Assembly (NCBI RefSeq): GCF_011305415.1
Contig: NZ_JAANOQ010000001.1
Coordinates: 248,001-312,000, forward strand
Length of the DNA stretch: 64,000 nt
DNA from: Flavobacterium bernardetii
Lineage (GTDB): Bacteria > Bacteroidota > Bacteroidia > Flavobacteriales > Flavobacteriaceae
Direction: 5' to 3'
Part shown: positions 25,119 to 34,804 of the stretch, one piece after another
Position numbering within the stretch: the stretch's first letter is position 1
How the letters are laid out: every line of letters starts with the position of its first letter
Program-made: the position numbers and the translations under genes
Notes under the pieces: model-generated
Database searches by the model: none
Told to the model about the DNA's origin: nothing
Seen by the model: the letters and a program-made list of their open reading frames with translations, nothing else

Positions 25119-25604
25119 ATATACGTAAGAATTATTCTCTTCAAAAACCACTTGAACGTGTTCTTGCAAAGAAGTAGATAATGACAAGCCTTTGAAATCT
25201 GCTTTTACAGGATATTTTTTATGATTTCTGTCAATTAATACTGCTGTTTTAAATTTGTTTAAAGGTACATTTAAAAAGTGCTTAATTGCATAAATTAAAG
25301 TTCCACCAGAATTTAAAACATCGTCAACTAAAACTAAGTTTTTATTGGCGTATTCGTCAGAATTTAAAGAAGTTGTAATGGGGTCTGACGGATTTTGTTT
25401 ATTAATATTAACTTCACAAATAGTAATTTTGATATCGCTAATCGTTTCTAATTGCTTGGCAATTTTCTGTGCGAATATGAATCCGCTATTTGAAATTCCT
25501 GCAATTACTAATTCAGAATCGTTAGCAAACGTTTCATAAATTTGATAAGCAATGCGTTTTGTTTTGTGTTCTATTTCGGTGTGAGTTAAAATAATGTGTT
25601 GCAT
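25110..25604 (-). CDS. Phosphoribosyltransferase (PyrR-like)
   Basis: This 164-residue type I PRTase has the PRPP-binding loop LVLVDDVLNSGGT (about 100-112) and a preceding flexible segment ITTSLNS. Length and layout resemble PyrR or hypoxanthine-type enzymes, but the specificity hood is not diagnostic. It follows the methyltransferase gene by 3 bp and is probably in its operon. The base substrate is unassigned. Confidence 0.85.
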   Translation of the reverse strand: MQHIILTHTEIEHKTKRIAYQIYETFANDSELVIAGISNSGFIFAQKIAKQLETISDIKITICEVNINKQNPSDPITTSLNSDEYANKNLVLVDDVLNSGGTLIYAIKHFLNVPLNKFKTAVLIDRNHKKYPVKADFKGLSLSTSLQEHVQVVFEENNSYVYLS

Positions 25605-25607
25605 GGT

Positions 25608-26189
25608 TTATTTTTTTTCAAATGTAAAAAACAATTCTTTATTAGCACGAGGTTTTATCGAATTATATGCAGGTTCTAATGTTTTAATTCTAAATTTTTC
25701 AGAAAACAAATTTATATATTCTTCATAACTTCCTCCAAATGGCGGTCCAACTTCCGTTAGCGGAAAATTAAATAATAAACCTGCTATTTTTCCTTTTTCA
25801 GATATTAGATTATGCATTTTTGAAACATAATTTTCTCTAAGATTCGGATTTAAAGCACAAAAGAAAGTTTGTTCGATAATTAAATCATAAGTTTCTGTAT
25901 GATTAAAAAAATCATCCTGGATTAAATGCTTTTCTAAGGCTTTGTTTCTCTTTATTATAGCATCAATTGGTTGTTGCGCATAATCGATTACAAAAACATT
26001 GTGAAAACCATTTTCTATTAAATAATCTAGTTCATAAGCATTTCCAGCTCCAGGAATCAGAATTTTAATGTCTTTGTTTTCCAATTGGTCAATATATTCT
26101 TTTAAAGGTGTTGAAATATGTCCAATATCCCAAATCGCATCATTGTTTTCGTATCTGTTTTCCCAGTATTCTTTATTCAGTGTCGTCAT
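25608..26189 (-). CDS. TPMT-like SAM-dependent methyltransferase
   Basis: This 193-residue enzyme resembles thiopurine S-methyltransferases and thiol methyltransferases. The start at ATG 26189 gives the family N-terminus EYWENRYENNDAIWDIG. SAM motif I is ILIPGAGNAYE, and acidic VIDY follows. The family detoxifies thiols, selenium/tellurium compounds or halides; the true substrate is unknown. Its start overlaps the upstream S4-domain gene by 17 bp. Confidence 0.88.
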   Translation of the reverse strand: MTTLNKEYWENRYENNDAIWDIGHISTPLKEYIDQLENKDIKILIPGAGNAYELDYLIENGFHNVFVIDYAQQPIDAIIKRNKALEKHLIQDDFFNHTETYDLIIEQTFFCALNPNLRENYVSKMHNLISEKGKIAGLLFNFPLTEVGPPFGGSYEEYINLFSEKFRIKTLEPAYNSIKPRANKELFFTFEKK

Positions 26190-26559
26190 CACTATCATTT
26201 TCAGTATAATCAGATATATCTCTTCTGTCTTTCTTAGTGGGTCTTCCTTCACCTTTAGCTCTATAATGTTCTTTAGAAAGTTTTATCATTTCTAAATGTT
26301 CAAAAGATTCTGGTGGAGTTTCGTCTTTTCTGTATAAATCTACTAATTTGGCAGCTACTCTACTTGGTGGAATATCCAAAATCTTAACAATATAGTTAAT
26401 TTGATCTCTTCTTAAGGTAATTTTGTCCAAAGGAAAAACATCTCTAGACGCTTTTGCTTTTACATTATTCACCGAAACATGCCCTTTTTTAATGGCTTCA
26501 GCCGCTAGACCTCTTGTTTTATAGTATCTAATACACCATAAATATTTATCAATTCGCAT
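26173..26559 (-). CDS. S4-domain RNA-binding protein (Hsp15-like)
   Basis: This 128-residue protein has an S4 domain at residues 1-65 (MRIDKYLWCIRYYKTRGLAA, then KGHVSVNN) and a basic/acidic tail. Hsp15 homologues bind stalled 50S subunits carrying peptidyl-tRNA. I chose ATG 26559; an in-frame TTG lies three codons upstream. It overlaps the downstream methyltransferase gene. Confidence 0.88.
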   Translation of the reverse strand: MRIDKYLWCIRYYKTRGLAAEAIKKGHVSVNNVKAKASRDVFPLDKITLRRDQINYIVKILDIPPSRVAAKLVDLYRKDETPPESFEHLEMIKLSKEHYRAKGEGRPTKKDRRDISDYTENDSDDDTE

Positions 26560-26645
26560 AAAATTCAAAAATCAGTGTTAATATTTGTACAAAAATAAAT
26601 GAAAATCGTATCTTGCGGGCACTTTTTAAATTAAAATATTACAAA

Positions 26646-27572
26646 ATGAAATTATCATTAAGATTATTACTTTTATTACCATTTATATTTGTTATGGTTG
26701 GATGTCCGGGAGATGATTCTCCAGAAGAGGTACAAGTTAGACCTTATTCTGAAGTTTATGCTGAAGATATAGGTGATATTGAAGATTTTATGGATACTCA
26801 CTTCATCACTGTTGATGCAGATTATAATGTTACTTTTACTAAAATTACAGGAAGTACTCCAGGAGCACCAATTTCTGGTCGCCCTGATTTATATTTTAAA
26901 ACAATTTCTAAAGATGGTGTAGATTATAAATTATATTTTATTAAATTAAGAGAAGGATTAGGTAACAACGATTCGGATCCAAATAATGACAATCCAACAA
27001 AACTGGATTCAATTTATGCATCTTACAAAGGATATAAAACCGATTTAACTAGTTTTGATGAAGCATCTACACCAGATTGGTTACAATTGGATCAAGTAAT
27101 TCAAGGATGGAAAGAAATTTTTCCACTATTTAAAACAGGTGCATCAGTAACAGATAATTCAACTGGAATAACTACTTTTAGTGATTTCGGAGCTGGGATA
27201 ATGTTCATACCATCTGGTTTAGCTTATTTCAACATTAGTTCTACATCAATTCCAAGTTATACTCCAATTATATTTAATTTTAAATTGATGAAGTTGCGAT
27301 ATAAAGATCATGATGGTGATAAAATTCTTTCGAAAGATGAGTATTTAGGAACTGGTTTGGTTTCAGGTACAGCCATTGATTCTGATGGAGATGGAAAACC
27401 TAATTATGGAGATTTTGATGATGATAATGATGGAAAATTAACAAAAGAAGAAATAAAAAAACCTATAATTACTCCAGGTGTTCATCCAGGTTGGTATGAT
27501 TTTGCAAGCATTCCAGTTTGCTCTCCAGGAGGAAATGGTAAACCTAGACATTTAGATTCTTCATGTAAATAA
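26646..27572 (+). CDS. FKBP-type peptidyl-prolyl isomerase lipoprotein
   Basis: This 308-residue lipoprotein has a signal peptide (MKLSLRLLLLLPFIFVMVGC) with Cys at residue 20 as lipidation site. Residues about 100-230 follow the FKBP pattern: YASYKGYKTD...FDEA, LDQVIQGWKEIFPLFKTG, IMFIPSGLAYFN, PIIFNFKLMKL. The C-terminal part has Asp-rich, EF-hand-like loops (DHDGDKILSKDEYLG, DSDGDGKPNYGD, DDDNDGKLTKEE) that may bind Ca2+. It resembles flavobacterial FKBP lipoproteins, including the gliding protein GldI group, but that role is not shown. Probably periplasmic or outer-membrane folding factor. Confidence 0.82.
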   Translation: MKLSLRLLLLLPFIFVMVGCPGDDSPEEVQVRPYSEVYAEDIGDIEDFMDTHFITVDADYNVTFTKITGSTPGAPISGRPDLYFKTISKDGVDYKLYFIKLREGLGNNDSDPNNDNPTKLDSIYASYKGYKTDLTSFDEASTPDWLQLDQVIQGWKEIFPLFKTGASVTDNSTGITTFSDFGAGIMFIPSGLAYFNISSTSIPSYTPIIFNFKLMKLRYKDHDGDKILSKDEYLGTGLVSGTAIDSDGDGKPNYGDFDDDNDGKLTKEEIKKPIITPGVHPGWYDFASIPVCSPGGNGKPRHLDSSCK

Positions 27573-27575
27573 CAC

Positions 27576-27603
27576 AAAATCCTGCTAAAAGCAGGATTTT
27601 TTT
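27576..27603 (+). terminator. Rho-independent terminator
   Basis: The stem AAAATCCTGC / GCAGGATTTT with loop TAAAA and T run ends the FKBP gene. Confidence 0.88.
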
Positions 27604-27605
27604 AT

Positions 27606-27635
27606 TTGTAATACTAATTGGAAACTTTATCTTTG
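27606..27635 (+). promoter_or_regulatory. dapD promoter
   Basis: TTG, a 19-bp spacer and TATCTTTG (27628-27635) form a full consensus promoter 15 bp before the dapD ATG. Confidence 0.8.
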
Positions 27636-27649
27636 TTAAAAAAATAAAC

Positions 27650-28465
27650 ATGACAAATTTACAATCTATTATAGAAACAGCATGGGATAATCGTGCATTG
27701 TTACAAGAAGAAACTACTCAAAATGCCATTAGAGAAGTTGTTGATTTATTAGATAACGGAACGCTTAGAGTAGCGGAACCAGTTGCTAATGGTTGGCAAG
27801 TGAATGAATGGGTGAAGAAAGCAGTAGTCATGTATTTCCCAATTCAGAAAATGGAAACTTTAGAAGCGGGTATTTTTGAATACCACGATAAAATTCCATT
27901 GAAACGTAACTTTGCTGAAAGAGGAATTAGAGTCGTTCCAAATGCTGTTGCACGTCACGGAGCATATATTTCATCAGGTGTAATTTTAATGCCTTCTTAT
28001 GTAAATATAGGTGCATACGTTGATGAAGGAACTATGGTAGATACTTGGGCAACTGTTGGTAGTTGTGCGCAAATTGGTAAACACGTACATTTAAGTGGTG
28101 GAGTAGGAATTGGTGGTGTTTTAGAACCATTGCAAGCTGCTCCAGTAATTATTGAAGACGGAGCTTTTATCGGTTCTCGTTGTATCGTTGTTGAAGGAGT
28201 AAGAGTTGAAAAAGAAGCGGTTTTAGGAGCCAATGTTTGCTTAACCGCTTCTACAAAAATTATTGATGTAACTGGAAGTGAACCAATTGAATATAAAGGT
28301 GTTGTGCCTTCTCGTTCAGTAGTTATTCCAGGAACATACACTAAAAAATTTCCAGCAGGTGATTTCCAAGTGCCTTGTGCTTTAATCATTGGACAAAGAA
28401 AAGCATCTACAGATTTAAAAACGTCTTTAAATGACGCTTTAAGAGAATATAACGTAGCCGTATAA
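27650..28465 (+). CDS. dapD: Tetrahydrodipicolinate N-succinyltransferase
   Basis: This 271-residue enzyme of lysine/diaminopimelate synthesis transfers succinyl from CoA. An N-terminal helical domain (1-100) precedes a left-handed beta-helix made of hexapeptide repeats (about 105-240; VNIGAYVDEGTMVDTWATVGS, IGKHVHLSGGVGIGG). The family catalytic and substrate region NAVARHGAYI is present. Its stop codon overlaps the start of the glycosyltransferase gene (TAATG), so the two are coupled, though functionally unrelated. Confidence 0.96.
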   Translation: MTNLQSIIETAWDNRALLQEETTQNAIREVVDLLDNGTLRVAEPVANGWQVNEWVKKAVVMYFPIQKMETLEAGIFEYHDKIPLKRNFAERGIRVVPNAVARHGAYISSGVILMPSYVNIGAYVDEGTMVDTWATVGSCAQIGKHVHLSGGVGIGGVLEPLQAAPVIIEDGAFIGSRCIVVEGVRVEKEAVLGANVCLTASTKIIDVTGSEPIEYKGVVPSRSVVIPGTYTKKFPAGDFQVPCALIIGQRKASTDLKTSLNDALREYNVAV

Positions 28466-29586
28466 TGAATATTGGGTTTGAAGCAAAAAGAGTTTTTCAT
28501 AATAAAACGGGATTAGGTAATTATAGTCGAGATTTAGTTCGAGTTTTAGCTACTTATTTTCCAGAGCATCATTATTTTTTATACAATCCAAAAAAGTATA
28601 AAAAAACTCTTTTTGTTTCAAATAATACGAACGTTTTTGAGAAAAATCCTATATCTAAATTCAATCAAAAATTTAAGAATTTATGGCGTCAAAAAACGGT
28701 TGTAAAAGATTTGGTAAAAGACAATGTTACTATTTATCACGGGCTTTCAGGTGAATTGCCTTCAGGTTTAGAAAAAAAAGCAATTAAATCAGTAGTAACT
28801 ATTCACGATTTAATTTTCGTTCGTTATCCTAATTTATATTCTTTTTTCGATAGAAAAATTCATTTTTATAAGTTTAAAAAAGCAGCTGAAAGAGCCGATT
28901 TAGTGATTGCCATTAGCGAACAAACTAAGAAAGATATTATGACTTATTTGCATATTGATGCGAATAAAATTAGAGTGGTGTATCAAGGTTGTCAAGATGT
29001 TTTCAAAAGAGAATATTCGGATTCTGAAAAACAATTAGTTACTCAAAAATTCAATTTGCCTGAAACTTTTGTTTTAAATGTTGGGACAATTGAAGAACGA
29101 AAAAACGCTTTAACGATTGTAAAAGCCATTAAAAACTTAGAGGTTCATTTGGTTTTAATCGGAAAACAAACCGATTATACTGAAAAAATTCATCAATATA
29201 TTTCAGAAAATAAGTTAGAAAAACGAGTTCATTTTTTAAAAGGTTTAACTAGCGAAGAATTGGCAATTACCTATCAATTGGCTTCCGTTTTTGTTTATCC
29301 TTCTATATTTGAAGGTTTTGGAATTCCGATAATTGAAGCATTGTATTCTAAAACGCCAGTAATTACTAATAAAACAGGAGTTTTTTCTGAAGCTGCTGGA
29401 CCAAATTCTTTATACATCGAACCTTTTGATGTTGAGGATTTGTCAACAAAAATAAGAAAAGTCTTAAGTGATATTTCACTGTCAACAAAAATGAAAGAGG
29501 AAGGTTTAAAATTTGCACAACAATTTAATGATGATGTAATTGCTACAAATATTATGAATTGTTACCAGCAAGTTCTTTCAGTTTAG
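28465..29586 (+). CDS. GT4-type glycosyltransferase
   Basis: This is a 373-residue GT-B fold enzyme. The C-terminal half holds the donor-binding pattern FVLNVGTIEERKN, HFLKGLTSEELAITYQLASVFVYPS and the E-x7-E motif EGFGIPIIEALYSKTPVI. It is most like mannosyl/galactosyl transferases of cell-surface glycan synthesis. The last six codons and stop lie within the left 47-bp direct repeat of the second insert. Before that insertion the gene was probably convergent with, and slightly overlapped, the GT2 gene now at 36424. Confidence 0.9.
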   Translation: MNIGFEAKRVFHNKTGLGNYSRDLVRVLATYFPEHHYFLYNPKKYKKTLFVSNNTNVFEKNPISKFNQKFKNLWRQKTVVKDLVKDNVTIYHGLSGELPSGLEKKAIKSVVTIHDLIFVRYPNLYSFFDRKIHFYKFKKAAERADLVIAISEQTKKDIMTYLHIDANKIRVVYQGCQDVFKREYSDSEKQLVTQKFNLPETFVLNVGTIEERKNALTIVKAIKNLEVHLVLIGKQTDYTEKIHQYISENKLEKRVHFLKGLTSEELAITYQLASVFVYPSIFEGFGIPIIEALYSKTPVITNKTGVFSEAAGPNSLYIEPFDVEDLSTKIRKVLSDISLSTKMKEEGLKFAQQFNDDVIATNIMNCYQQVLSV

Positions 29587-29608
29587 CATATTTTAAATAA
29601 TTGCAAAA
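29562..29608 (+). repeat. Left 47-bp direct repeat of second insert
   Basis: It matches 36431-36477 in the same orientation with one mismatch (A/G at position 36 of the repeat). It covers the 3' end of the GT4 gene. The other copy is the 3' end of a minus-strand GT2 gene, whose reading explains the sequence. Confidence 0.9.
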
Positions 29609-29718
29609 ACATAAACTGCTTATAAAAAGCATAAATGTTTAACAAGTATTTATCCTTTTTTTTTGTTTTTTAATCAAATTATATTTTTATATTCGCATAG
29701 TAACCAACAAACTAAGCT

Positions 29719-29776
29719 ATGACAAAAACAAACAAACAAACAAACAAACAAGTATACTCTCTTTTTTTTAATAATG
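29719..29776 (+). repeat. ACAA tetranucleotide repeat and poly-T in a 5' coding region
   Basis: An ATG at 29719 is followed by six ACAA units (about 29728-29751) and a run of nine... eight T residues after C (29762-29769). In the present sequence this ATG frame stops after about 30 codons. Removing one ACAA unit, or one T, would join it in frame to the T9SS metalloprotease and create a complete signal peptide (MTKTNKQTNK, then a hydrophobic core ending KGYSQ). This looks like a slipped-strand phase-variation switch in the OFF state. Confidence 0.65.
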
Positions 29777-32700
29777 TTGTGTTTTTTCAAAGGCTATTCG
29801 CAACAATATGAAATTAATCTTTCGCCAGAGGGAAAATTAGAAACAGTGTATGACAATCGTGGAAATCTATTAAAACTTAAGGACATTTTAATAGATGCAC
29901 CTAAAGAGATAGGTTATTTAAAAACTACTAATGTAACTTGTTCAACTACTTCTTATTTTAATTTATATTTTGAACCTGGTTGTGGTATGGATGACACTTC
30001 AAACCCTACACACAATGCTCGTCGAGCAGTAATATGCAAAGTATTTGAAGATATATCTAATTTTATAACTTCTCCACTTTCAACTACTGGCAATAAAGTT
30101 AATATTTGGGTTAGAAATATAGCAAATGAAAGTGCTCAAGTTGGCACATTAGGATTGGCTTCTTCTTTTTATATTCCATATTCTAACAATACAAATACAG
30201 TTGGTGGTATTTTAGATGGTGAAATTTGGAAAACAATTCATTTGGGAGTAGATTCTTACACCAACGTTTTAAATGGTACAAACCTTTTTTATCATGGTAA
30301 AGTTGCTTTTAATTTTAATGACTCTAGTATAAATTGGAACACAAACTTATCTATCAATTCGCCTAGCAATTTATATGATTTATACACTGTTATACTTCAC
30401 GAAGTTGTTCATTCTTTAGGTTTTGGCAGTTTCATAAATCAAAATGGTGCATCAATTGACCCATCACCTTATTACAGCAGATACGACACTTTTTTAAGAA
30501 CAAATTCCAACATTCCATTGCTAACTATTGGAAGTTGTAGTATGTATGATATTAGTTTTAATTCCGCTGTTTCACCAAATGCATTAAGACCTGGTTGTAC
30601 ATTACCAAATAATATAAATAACGGGGTACTAAACAACACCACTTGTAATGATGCTATAAAATATGTAGGGTCTTCAACAGTACCAGTTTATACTCCAACT
30701 TGCTTTGAGCAAGGAAGTAGCTTAAGTCATTTTGAAGATATGCTGTTTCCTACTTGTACTAATCCGAATGGAAACGATAATTACTTTGTTTTAAGTAATG
30801 TAAATATAGTAGGAAAAACCAAACGTTATTTAAAACCCGAAGAACGGAATGTACTTTGTGATATTGGCTATAATGTGAAAACAACTTTTGGTGTAAGTTC
30901 AACAATTGGAGGATTTTACAATTATGGAGGAACAGCTTGTGCAGGTATAAACGTGGCAGGATTAAATGATGGAATAAATAGTAATGGAGATTACACTTTT
31001 GTAGGAAACGCAAATACCAACATAGTAATTAGTGGAGCAACTATTCTAAATAATGATATAAGTGTTACTGGTTTTGAATGTTTGCAAGATATTAGTGCTG
31101 TTTCAACTTTGTCTGCAACAAGTGGCACTTCCTCAACATCAATAAATTTTAGTAGTGCAACTACTGGTCTACATATATTACGGTATGTTCCAATAAACGG
31201 TACTAAAAGAGGTAATATTACATATATATATTTATACATTCGCGTTCCTTCTAGTACTGGTGGATGTAGTCCAACAGCAAGTGCGTGCAATTTGGTAATG
31301 AATGGGGATTTTGAACAGTTTTCTGCTCAAATTATAGTAACAGACATAAGAAAATCTTGTGGCTGGGACTCTGTTTTTCAATCAGTAATTAGTAGTAGTG
31401 CAAGTGGAATTTTTTTGTCTTCTACTACAACTCATTCAGGCTTTGGAGTACCCTGTAATTGGCTAGGAAATCAATCAAGTAATAATAATGTTGGTAACAA
31501 CTACGCTGGTATATTTGTTTCTACTGGTATTGGTGGAAAGCAACATATTTATACAACTTTAAATACTCCTTTACAAGCAAATACAAATTATCAATTAAGT
31601 TTTGATGTATCATTAGCAGATGGTTTTAGTCATTGGGCTAGTAATTTACAAGCTTTTTTACATAGATCAAATACCACTCCCCCATCAATTTTAGCATACA
31701 ATTCTAATGGTGATGTAAGTATTGTTAATAATGCAACAGATACTACAACACAATTAATTTCTCCTACAGTTACAAGAAACACAAATGGTTGGGATACAAT
31801 TTCATTTAATTTTACAACAACAACTGGTGGAGAACAATTTTTATATTTAGGTTTATTAAATAATGCTACACTTGTTTCAAATACACCAGCTACAACTGGA
31901 ATAGGGGGATGTAATTATCAATCAACAGGAGCAAATGCTTTTGGTAATAGATTAATAAGTTACTACATAGATAATGTATCCTTAATACCAACCAATGGGG
32001 CTAAATTTGATTTACCAGCTTCAATTTGTAGTACTCAAACGTTAACCAATTTAACTACTTATTTGTCTAGTGCAGCTAACAATGGTGTTTTCTCAGGCAC
32101 AGGGGTTACAAATACTAATGGTGTGTATGCTTTTAATGCCACAATTGTGGGTGTTGGTGTAGCAACCATTGGTTATACTTTTACAAACGCTAGCGGATGT
32201 AGTGTAACGTTGTATGATACAATAAACGTTACTACAACGGCTACAAATTCTAATACTGTTGATGCAGTAAATGACAATTTAACCATTTTCCCAATTGATA
32301 GTAATACAGGAGGTACAACACCAAGTGTTTATGTAAATGACTTGTATAATAATTCTAGCACAAGCACAGCCTCCTTACAAAATGTAACATTTTCATTAAT
32401 TTCACCAATATCAATTTTAGGCGCTACAATAAATAATTATGGTCATATTTTTATACCACCAGGCACTTTTCCTGGCACTTATACACTTAATTATAATTTA
32501 GCTTCAGTTGGTAATTGTAGCATTTCAGCGTCTGATACAGCGTCAGTTCAAATAAAAGTAAGTACTTCAATTACTCCACAAATTGTTGCAGGTATACGTA
32601 CTAATGGCCCAGTTTGGCGCATTGTACAACAAAATACGGGTAAAATTCTTATTACAGGAAATTTTAGCACTTATAACAATATATATGTGCCTATGATTGC

Positions 32701-34087
32701 AAGATTAAATACAAATTTAACATTAGATACTACTTTTCAAACAATTGCACCTTTTCAAGTTCCAAAAGATATAGCTGTCCAAACGGATAATAAAATATTA
32801 TTAGCAGCAAATTATAATCAAAGTGGGGTGTTTGTTGATAAATTTGTAAGATTATTACCCGATGGTAATTTTGACATTCCTTTTAATGCTAATGTTGTAG
32901 TTGCAAAACATCCTTTAGAAAACGGATATACTTTACATGCTATTGCTGTACAAACCGATGGTAAAATACTTTTAGGTGGTATGTTTTATTATTATAATGG
33001 TGCTATTAGAAATTCAATAGTAAGAATAAATTCAGATGGTACGTTGGATACAAGTTTTATTCCTATCGAATTAAACAACTCCAATGGATATAAAAGAAAT
33101 ATTGTTCGTAAAATAACAATACAACCAGATGGAAAAATTTTATTATTAGGCTATTTTAGTTTTAGTAATGGTGTTCAATCAATTGAAAAACAATTAATAA
33201 GATTAAATGCAAACGGATCTTTAGACACTACATTTTTGCAAGGTAGCTTTTGGGATGTTAATATACCACATTATGGTGCTTTTAATGCAAATAATTTAGA
33301 AGGATTTACAAAAACATTAGTTCAGCCAGATGGGAAAATTATTTTAGTAGGACCATTTAGTATATATAATGGCAATAGTACTATTAAAAAAATTACAAGG
33401 TTGTTACCAAATGGTACTATTGACACATCTTTTACAAATAATGCAATAAATACATTACAAAATAATTTGCAGGCAGCTGTTGTAGATGTAATTTTAGAAC
33501 CTGTAACAAACAAATTAATTATTTGTGGCTATTTTTCTAAATATGGAAGTACTAATGTAAATAAACTAATCCGATTAAATACAAACGGGCAATTAGACCC
33601 AACTTTTAGTATAGGAACAGGTATAACAAATAGTATACCTTATTCAGGTAATCTAATGTATGATAGTTATATTGGAGTATTAAAACAACAACCAGATGGA
33701 AAAATAATAGTAGGCGGAAATTTCACAACTTTTAATGGATTGTCAGCTACAAATATTACCAGAATTTATGGTTCTGCTGGCGTGCAAGCTAGGTCTAGTA
33801 CACAAGTTTTTTATAGCGAACCTGAAATTGATACTAACCCAAATTATAATAGCATTTTGCTATATCCTAACCCTAGCAATGGTATTTTTAATATAGACCT
33901 AACGCAAGAAACTGAAACCTACAACACTGTTTCAATTTTTAATATTTTAGGCGAAAAAGTAGTTGTATCAACACTTATTGCAAAAGAAAATAATACCATA
34001 AATCTTTCACATTTGCCAAATGGGTGTTATTTTGCAAAATTGGATAATCAAACTCAAACAGTTACTTTAAAACTAATAAAAAACTAA
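29774..34087 (+). CDS. T9SS metalloprotease with delta-60 repeats
   Basis: This is a 1437-residue reading frame from ATG 29774. This start leaves only a stub of a signal peptide (MLCFFKGYSQ); the full one needs a frame change upstream. H209-E-V-V-H213-SLGF is a zinc-protease HExxH motif with a third-ligand region after it. Ig- and carbohydrate-binding-like modules follow (NLVMNGDFEQ at about 507). Residues about 945-1340 hold some six delta-60 repeats (QPDGKILLLGYFS, NANGSLDTTF). The end is a T9SS type A sorting domain (LYPNPSNGIFNIDL to LKLIKN). Probably a secreted or surface protease; phase-variable expression is inferred. Confidence 0.82.
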   Translation: MLCFFKGYSQQYEINLSPEGKLETVYDNRGNLLKLKDILIDAPKEIGYLKTTNVTCSTTSYFNLYFEPGCGMDDTSNPTHNARRAVICKVFEDISNFITSPLSTTGNKVNIWVRNIANESAQVGTLGLASSFYIPYSNNTNTVGGILDGEIWKTIHLGVDSYTNVLNGTNLFYHGKVAFNFNDSSINWNTNLSINSPSNLYDLYTVILHEVVHSLGFGSFINQNGASIDPSPYYSRYDTFLRTNSNIPLLTIGSCSMYDISFNSAVSPNALRPGCTLPNNINNGVLNNTTCNDAIKYVGSSTVPVYTPTCFEQGSSLSHFEDMLFPTCTNPNGNDNYFVLSNVNIVGKTKRYLKPEERNVLCDIGYNVKTTFGVSSTIGGFYNYGGTACAGINVAGLNDGINSNGDYTFVGNANTNIVISGATILNNDISVTGFECLQDISAVSTLSATSGTSSTSINFSSATTGLHILRYVPINGTKRGNITYIYLYIRVPSSTGGCSPTASACNLVMNGDFEQFSAQIIVTDIRKSCGWDSVFQSVISSSASGIFLSSTTTHSGFGVPCNWLGNQSSNNNVGNNYAGIFVSTGIGGKQHIYTTLNTPLQANTNYQLSFDVSLADGFSHWASNLQAFLHRSNTTPPSILAYNSNGDVSIVNNATDTTTQLISPTVTRNTNGWDTISFNFTTTTGGEQFLYLGLLNNATLVSNTPATTGIGGCNYQSTGANAFGNRLISYYIDNVSLIPTNGAKFDLPASICSTQTLTNLTTYLSSAANNGVFSGTGVTNTNGVYAFNATIVGVGVATIGYTFTNASGCSVTLYDTINVTTTATNSNTVDAVNDNLTIFPIDSNTGGTTPSVYVNDLYNNSSTSTASLQNVTFSLISPISILGATINNYGHIFIPPGTFPGTYTLNYNLASVGNCSISASDTASVQIKVSTSITPQIVAGIRTNGPVWRIVQQNTGKILITGNFSTYNNIYVPMIARLNTNLTLDTTFQTIAPFQVPKDIAVQTDNKILLAANYNQSGVFVDKFVRLLPDGNFDIPFNANVVVAKHPLENGYTLHAIAVQTDGKILLGGMFYYYNGAIRNSIVRINSDGTLDTSFIPIELNNSNGYKRNIVRKITIQPDGKILLLGYFSFSNGVQSIEKQLIRLNANGSLDTTFLQGSFWDVNIPHYGAFNANNLEGFTKTLVQPDGKIILVGPFSIYNGNSTIKKITRLLPNGTIDTSFTNNAINTLQNNLQAAVVDVILEPVTNKLIICGYFSKYGSTNVNKLIRLNTNGQLDPTFSIGTGITNSIPYSGNLMYDSYIGVLKQQPDGKIIVGGNFTTFNGLSATNITRIYGSAGVQARSSTQVFYSEPEIDTNPNYNSILLYPNPSNGIFNIDLTQETETYNTVSIFNILGEKVVVSTLIAKENNTINLSHLPNGCYFAKLDNQTQTVTLKLIKN

Positions 34088-34097
34088 TAACTAAACT

Positions 34098-34135
34098 AAA
34101 TCCATTGTCAAAGTTTTACATTTGACAATGGATTT
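34098..34135 (+). terminator. Strong hairpin after the metalloprotease gene
   Basis: A 15-bp perfect stem AAATCCATTGTCAAA with its complement and an 8-base loop lies here. The following T tract is weak, so partial read-through into the next gene is possible. Confidence 0.7.
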
Positions 34136-34150
34136 CTAATATTTAAAATT

Positions 34151-34771
34151 ATGAAAAAAATAACTTTACTTGTTTTGTTCAGCGTTATAATAGGTAATGC
34201 ACAATGTCCAGTTCCATCAAATTTAACCCTTTCAATTCCATATCCCACTGCCGCTCAATTATCTTGGACTGAAAACGGAACCGCAACAGCCTGGGAAGTT
34301 ACAGTAGTTCCTGATTTTTATGTGGGAGCTCCGTTGCCAACTGATTCTTATTATGTAACAAGTAGTAATCCATTTATATTTGTGAATTTTCCACCAACAG
34401 GATGTAATGTTTTTTTTGTTAGGTCTCGTTGTTCTCCAACTGATGCTAGTTCTTGGGTTGCTCTTGGGTCTTTAGGATGTTCAACAAATGTTTATAGTTA
34501 TCTTGCTACACTATCTAATAATAGTTTCTCATTAAATTTAGATAATAACGAGCTACAAATTTTCCCTAATCCATCTAAAGATATTTTAAATATTAATTTA
34601 ACAAACAAAAACGCAACATCAATTAGTATTTATAATAGTTTGGGGCAGTTAGTACTGTCTGTCATACAACCAAAAAGCACCCTAAATGTTTCGGAATTGA
34701 AAACAGGTACGTATTTTATGAAAGTAAATTTTGAAAATGAAACAAAAACGGTTACTTTTATTAAGGAGTAA
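34151..34771 (+). CDS. Small T9SS-sorted secreted protein
   Basis: This 206-residue protein has a signal peptide (MKKITLLVLFSVIIGNAQ) and a fibronectin-III-like segment (about 22-110; CPVPSNLTLSIPYPTAAQLSW, then AWEVTVVP). The C-terminal 75 residues are a type A sorting domain (IFPNPSKDILNINL, then LKTGTYFMKV). It lies 64 bp after the metalloprotease gene and may be its partner or target. Function unknown. Confidence 0.82.
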   Translation: MKKITLLVLFSVIIGNAQCPVPSNLTLSIPYPTAAQLSWTENGTATAWEVTVVPDFYVGAPLPTDSYYVTSSNPFIFVNFPPTGCNVFFVRSRCSPTDASSWVALGSLGCSTNVYSYLATLSNNSFSLNLDNNELQIFPNPSKDILNINLTNKNATSISIYNSLGQLVLSVIQPKSTLNVSELKTGTYFMKVNFENETKTVTFIKE

Positions 34772-34804
34772 GTCGAAAGTCGAAATTTTTAATTTTTTAT
34801 TTAT

